Of a DNA stretch of 64,000 nucleotides, positions 61,190-64,000 are shown piece after piece; positions within the stretch are counted from its first letter, which is position 1, and each line of letters opens with the position of its first letter. The notes beneath the pieces were generated by a model. The model was not told where the DNA came from. It worked only from the letters and a program-made list of their open reading frames with translations, and searched no databases. The stretch is taken from positions 1 through 64,000 of the forward strand of contig CAKOON010000004.1 in the NCBI GenBank assembly GCA_934098565.1, given 5' to 3'. The stretch comes from an uncultured Bacilli bacterium. Lineage in GTDB: Bacteria > Bacillota_I > Bacilli_A > RF39 > UBA660. The translations under genes and the position numbers were made by a program.

Positions 61190-61504
61190 CTATAATTTGT
61201 TGTATTTAGTACTAACACCTTTAGCTTTTTCTACAGGGTATTTTTTGGCTGATATCTCCATTTTTTCTAATATAATTTGCTTTGGATCAACGCCTATTTG
61301 TGAACATAGTAATATACAATAATTCATTACATCTGCTATTTCATATTTTAATTCATCTTTATCATAATTATTATTCCATTGAAAACATTCTAATAATTCT
61401 CCAGCTTCTATTGAGATTGATTTAGCTAAATTTTCTGGTGTATTAAATTGTAGCCAATCTCTTTCTTCAGCAAATTCTCTTATTTTTTTAATTAATTCTT
61501 CCAT
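61190..61504 (-). CDS. MazG-like nucleotide pyrophosphohydrolase
   Basis: The 104-residue all-alpha NTP pyrophosphohydrolase of the MazG-like/iMazG superfamily has metal-binding motifs SIEAGELLECFQW (ExxE) and EIADVMNYCILL (ExxD). It hydrolyses nucleoside triphosphates to monophosphates. As first gene of a three-gene operon with an Ntn-like protein and a nuclease-helicase, it may sanitise or deplete nucleotides during phage infection. An extended -10 (TGATATAAT, TATAAT at 61524-61529) and AAGAGGTG precede it. Confidence 0.88.
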   Translation of the reverse strand: MEELIKKIREFAEERDWLQFNTPENLAKSISIEAGELLECFQWNNNYDKDELKYEIADVMNYCILLCSQIGVDPKQIILEKMEISAKKYPVEKAKGVSTKYNKL

Positions 61505-61672
61505 AAGACACCTCTTCTATTCAATTATATCACAAGAAGATTAATTTTTTATTTATGATAATAAAACATAAAAATAGAGCTCCATCAACAATGACAGTGC
61601 CCTTGCAAAAGTATTTTTATTTTTTCTCACATAACTAATATATCAAAATTGCTAAAAAAAGCAATAGATTAA

Positions 61673-62518
61673 TTACTTTTTATCAAACAATTCTTCTACA
61701 ATTAAATCTTTTGAATGTAAATTATTATTTTTACCTAATAATAGATTTTCATAAAATTTAATTAAATAACTATTATCTTCTTTTATATTTAAATAATTAT
61801 TAAAATAATTACTTCTAACTAGTGCATTTCTAAAATATACTGATTTGTCTTTAAATAAAGTATTATCTACGTTATAGCCTAAACTAATTAAATACTTTTC
61901 AATAAATAAAGCAGTTGTTCTAGTATTACCTTCTCTAAAAGGATGTACTTGCCATATATTAGAAGAAAATTTAGTTATATTATTAATAACATCAACTATA
62001 TTCATTTCTTTATAGTTTTTAGCTTTTTCTTTAGATATATCATATTCTAACGACTCACTTAAAGTAGTACAATCTCCATACGCTACTGAATCATTATTAA
62101 GTATTTTTTCATGTTTAGAAAAATCTATTTTTCTAAATTCACCAGCAAACTCAAAAACATCTTGAAATAAAAATTTATGAACATATTTTAAATAATCAAC
62201 TGATAAATCAAAATCATCTTTATTTAATAGTTCAACTATTCTAGCAGATACAAAATCACATTCTAATTCATCATGATTTACTTCATTTTTACTTTCTTTT
62301 TCAATATAATATTCTCTTAATTCTTTTTCTACTTCTTCAATAGTTAAATTACCTTCTACTTCTTCTTCTAATAATTTTTCTAAATATTTAGAAGGCTTTA
62401 AATTATCTACTTCTTGTAATCCAATAGCCATATCCCACTTCAATTGTTTTACATAATTACTAGATTTATATTGTTCTTTATATTCATTAACACTTGAATC
62501 AAATTCTTTTTCACTCAT
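61673..62518 (-). CDS. Fic-domain protein with N-terminal helical region
   Basis: The 281-residue protein has an N-terminal helical region (about 20-72) reminiscent of VbhA/YhfG-type antitoxin domains fused to Fic. The Fic core carries the motif HPFREGNTRT (192-201), in which T replaces the G of HPFxxGNG. Fic enzymes transfer AMP or other nucleotide groups to target proteins. No clear (S/T)xxxE(G/N) inhibitory motif was found. It stands alone between Shedu and the MazG operon with its own TTAGGAGG. Confidence 0.85.
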   Translation of the reverse strand: MSEKEFDSSVNEYKEQYKSSNYVKQLKWDMAIGLQEVDNLKPSKYLEKLLEEEVEGNLTIEEVEKELREYYIEKESKNEVNHDELECDFVSARIVELLNKDDFDLSVDYLKYVHKFLFQDVFEFAGEFRKIDFSKHEKILNNDSVAYGDCTTLSESLEYDISKEKAKNYKEMNIVDVINNITKFSSNIWQVHPFREGNTRTTALFIEKYLISLGYNVDNTLFKDKSVYFRNALVRSNYFNNYLNIKEDNSYLIKFYENLLLGKNNNLHSKDLIVEELFDKK

Positions 62519-62602
62519 AATTTAGACCTCCTAACTACTTATAATTATAGCATATACTAATAAGGATAAAACGCTAATGAAGTAATTTTTTCATTAAGAA
62601 TA

Positions 62603-62642
62603 TAAAAAAAGATATTTAACATGCTAAGTCCTAAATATCTTT
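62603..62642 (-). terminator. rho-independent terminator of the Shedu unit
   Basis: The stem AAAGATATTTA (62608-62618)/TAAATATCTTT (62632-62642) is followed by seven T on the minus strand. Confidence 0.8.
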
Positions 62643-62649
62643 TAATTTA

Positions 62650-63840
62650 TTATCTAATATTATTTATAAACTGTTCTAGTGTATCAATTAACTCATCATA
62701 CAAAACTACTTGCATATGGCTATAACTATAATTAAGTTTTCTTAATTCTTGTCTAACCATAAATTTTAAGTCATCTTCTGATATGTTGTTTTTCTCTGTC
62801 CATTTATTTAAATCATTAGTTTTCTTTAATATTTTTTCAGAACATCCAACAATTAACATACCTGATGCGCATTCTAGACTTTGCTTTTTAGCATCATCAA
62901 CATTAAATGCATAAGGTATTGTTTGTAAATATCCATTAAGTTGAGATAAAGCTCCGTTTAAATAAGAAGTCGGAATAAACTTATTATGAGATGAATCAAA
63001 TTTAAATAATTCAACATCAGATCTTTTTAATTCTATAATATCAATAAATCCATATCTATTTCTTGTTAAAATATCTGGGTATTTATTATTAAAGTCTTTA
63101 GTTTTTTCTTTGTCTAAGCACACCTGAGGATCCAATTCTATACTACCAAAAAGTAAATAGGTACCATACTTCTCGAAATACTTTTGCCATGCTTGCTCTT
63201 TTTTTACATCTGGAACACCAAGTTTTCTTGCAGCTTTTCTATCTCCTCTTATTATCATTCTTCCTATTTCAACTATTTCTTCAACTTCAATTTTATTGAT
63301 ATCAAAAATATCATCTTTCTTTAAACGAATGTTATTGTTTATAAGAATATCTGGTATACTTTCTGCTAATGATTCTTTTTCTTTCTCAACAAATGTTAAT
63401 TCTTTTGAACGTTCTGAAACTTTATTTATTATTTTAGTCAATTGTGCAGTTGAAGGATTTTTTCTATCATTAAATAGGTCTTTAATTGTCTTAGAAGACT
63501 TACTAACATTTTTCTTATCATAATAGAATATTTCAAAATCATCATAATATATTTTTACAACCTTGCTTTGTTTTACTATAGCTGGATCAGATATTCCATC
63601 TTCTATTGTTAGTTTCCACCCCTTACCTAAAATTTTAATTAAATCCTCAACTTTCGAAACATCTAAAATATTATATAAATATTCCCTTAATTCAGAAGTT
63701 ATCCCATTATTCTTGTCTAGCATATGTGATCTTGTAAATTTATCTTCTGAAACATTTATTTCAACATTATCAAACATATCATTTTGTTTCCACTTATCTT
63801 TTGATATTTCACGTGTATTAATTATGATTTTATTATTCAT
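62650..63840 (-). CDS. Shedu anti-phage nuclease (DUF4263, SduA-like)
   Basis: The 396-residue protein has a DUF4263 C-terminal half. EQAWQKYFEKYGTYLLFG and the PD-(D/E)XK set YPDILTR (D256), IIELK (E270, K272) and LSQLNGYL (Q300) are in order. Shedu is an established single-gene defence nuclease. The N-terminal part of about 200 residues, which in this family senses DNA ends or other cues, is poorly conserved. GGAGGGG precedes the ATG. A tiny basic gene lies 12 nt upstream, in the same transcript. Confidence 0.92.
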   Translation of the reverse strand: MNNKIIINTREISKDKWKQNDMFDNVEINVSEDKFTRSHMLDKNNGITSELREYLYNILDVSKVEDLIKILGKGWKLTIEDGISDPAIVKQSKVVKIYYDDFEIFYYDKKNVSKSSKTIKDLFNDRKNPSTAQLTKIINKVSERSKELTFVEKEKESLAESIPDILINNNIRLKKDDIFDINKIEVEEIVEIGRMIIRGDRKAARKLGVPDVKKEQAWQKYFEKYGTYLLFGSIELDPQVCLDKEKTKDFNNKYPDILTRNRYGFIDIIELKRSDVELFKFDSSHNKFIPTSYLNGALSQLNGYLQTIPYAFNVDDAKKQSLECASGMLIVGCSEKILKKTNDLNKWTEKNNISEDDLKFMVRQELRKLNYSYSHMQVVLYDELIDTLEQFINNIR

Positions 63841-63852
63841 ATTTTTCCCCTC

Positions 63853-63978
63853 CTATCTTGCTCTATTTCTCAATGCACTACCAGCTACACTTTTTGTAGC
63901 TTTTGTTGTTTTTTTACTTCTAAGCTGGCTGCTAGCTTTTTTTGCTACTCGTTTAGAAGTTCTAATTTTATTTGCCAT
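63853..63978 (-). CDS. 41-residue basic protein upstream of Shedu
   Basis: A small gene starts MANKIRTSKRVAKKASSQLR and ends KSVAGSALRNRAR. It is more than one third Lys/Arg with many Ser/Ala. GAGGAG precedes the ATG. Similar tiny proteins ending in an AGSALxxR-like motif occur on phage and element DNA, often beside defence genes. Nucleic-acid binding is likely from charge; a functional link to Shedu is inference from the 12-nt spacing. Confidence 0.7.
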   Translation of the reverse strand: MANKIRTSKRVAKKASSQLRSKKTTKATKSVAGSALRNRAR

Positions 63979-64000
63979 TTTTTCATCTCCTCACTAGGTC

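Larger units (their letters stand above)
54796..64000. mobile_element. integrative element inserted in the amidase gene, right end outside window
   Basis: The left edge is where amidase homology stops (about 54796). From there on the DNA becomes more AT-rich, with a large serine recombinase near the edge, tiny RHH-type genes, a replication-protein remnant and defence genes. The right attachment site is not seen, so the extent is a minimum. No relaxase, coupling protein or conjugation gene is visible in this part. Confidence 0.7.

Noticed and set aside
55767..64000. CRISPR array or Cas genes in the accessory region
   Set aside because: No regularly spaced repeats with unique spacers and no Cas-like protein was seen; the only short repeats are palindromes.

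Overview
The window is low-GC (roughly 30% by eye) bacterial chromosome with dense, mostly minus-strand operons. Genes have strong AAGGAGG-type ribosome sites and many rho-independent terminators end in T-tracts. The single tRNA-Trp has anticodon CCA and all long frames are open under the standard code, so UGA is read as stop, unlike Mycoplasma. The gene set (str operon, cdaA-cdaR, parAB-mscS-DUF951-ychF, tilS-ftsH, typA, DUF402 phosphatase, DUF378, YugP, FemABX, SleB, LysM amidase, CIRCE control) points to a walled Bacillota of class Bacilli, perhaps an uncultured gut lineage; the rank below class is inference.

Layout: 1-852 is the 5' half of a 16S rRNA gene reading leftwards, with two tandem upstream promoters. 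1.4-16.3 kb holds housekeeping and envelope genes: DUF402 nucleotide phosphatase, an S41 protease with a long tail, a lipoprotein, the c-di-AMP pair cdaA-cdaR, a pilin-rnr-smpB-yerB operon, secG, eno, and a beta-lactamase-fold protein. 16.4-20.8 kb is the str operon (rpsL-rpsG-fusA-tuf). 20.9-35 kb holds two peptide- or metabolite-type carriers, an XRE regulator divergent from a surface protein, typA, cysS-yugP, ychF-femX, and parA-parB-mscS-DUF951-abgT. 35-44 kb holds a DHH phosphoesterase, tilS-ftsH, a signal-peptidase-like protein lacking its catalytic residues, cspA with an unusual promoter repeat, several small unknown genes and tRNA-Trp. 44-51.3 kb contains clpB and htpG, each with a CIRCE operator, flanking a ribbon-helix-helix (RHH) regulator that diverges from a large surface protein. 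51.4-53.7 kb has a holin plus M23-LysM lysis pair, a CmpB-family membrane protein and a SleB hydrolase.

At about 54.8 kb an N-acetylmuramoyl-L-alanine amidase gene is cut off. The sequence switches to an AT-rich accessory region that runs off the window end: a membrane protein, a large serine recombinase, tiny genes and a palindrome-rich segment. Then come apparent defence genes: an operon of MazG-like hydrolase, an Ntn-hydrolase-like protein and a PD-(D/E)XK-nuclease/SF1 helicase; a Fic protein; and a Shedu (DUF4263) nuclease with a tiny basic partner. The simplest reading is an integrative element inserted in the amidase gene and carrying a defence island.

The strongest candidates for something undescribed are that three-gene operon, the palindrome cluster with a 15-codon reading frame beside it, the dead signal peptidase, the five helically phased 11-bp repeats at the cspA promoter, and the inverted pair of perfect DnaA boxes at 44.0 kb. 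All functional statements come from reading the sequence; no database search was run.
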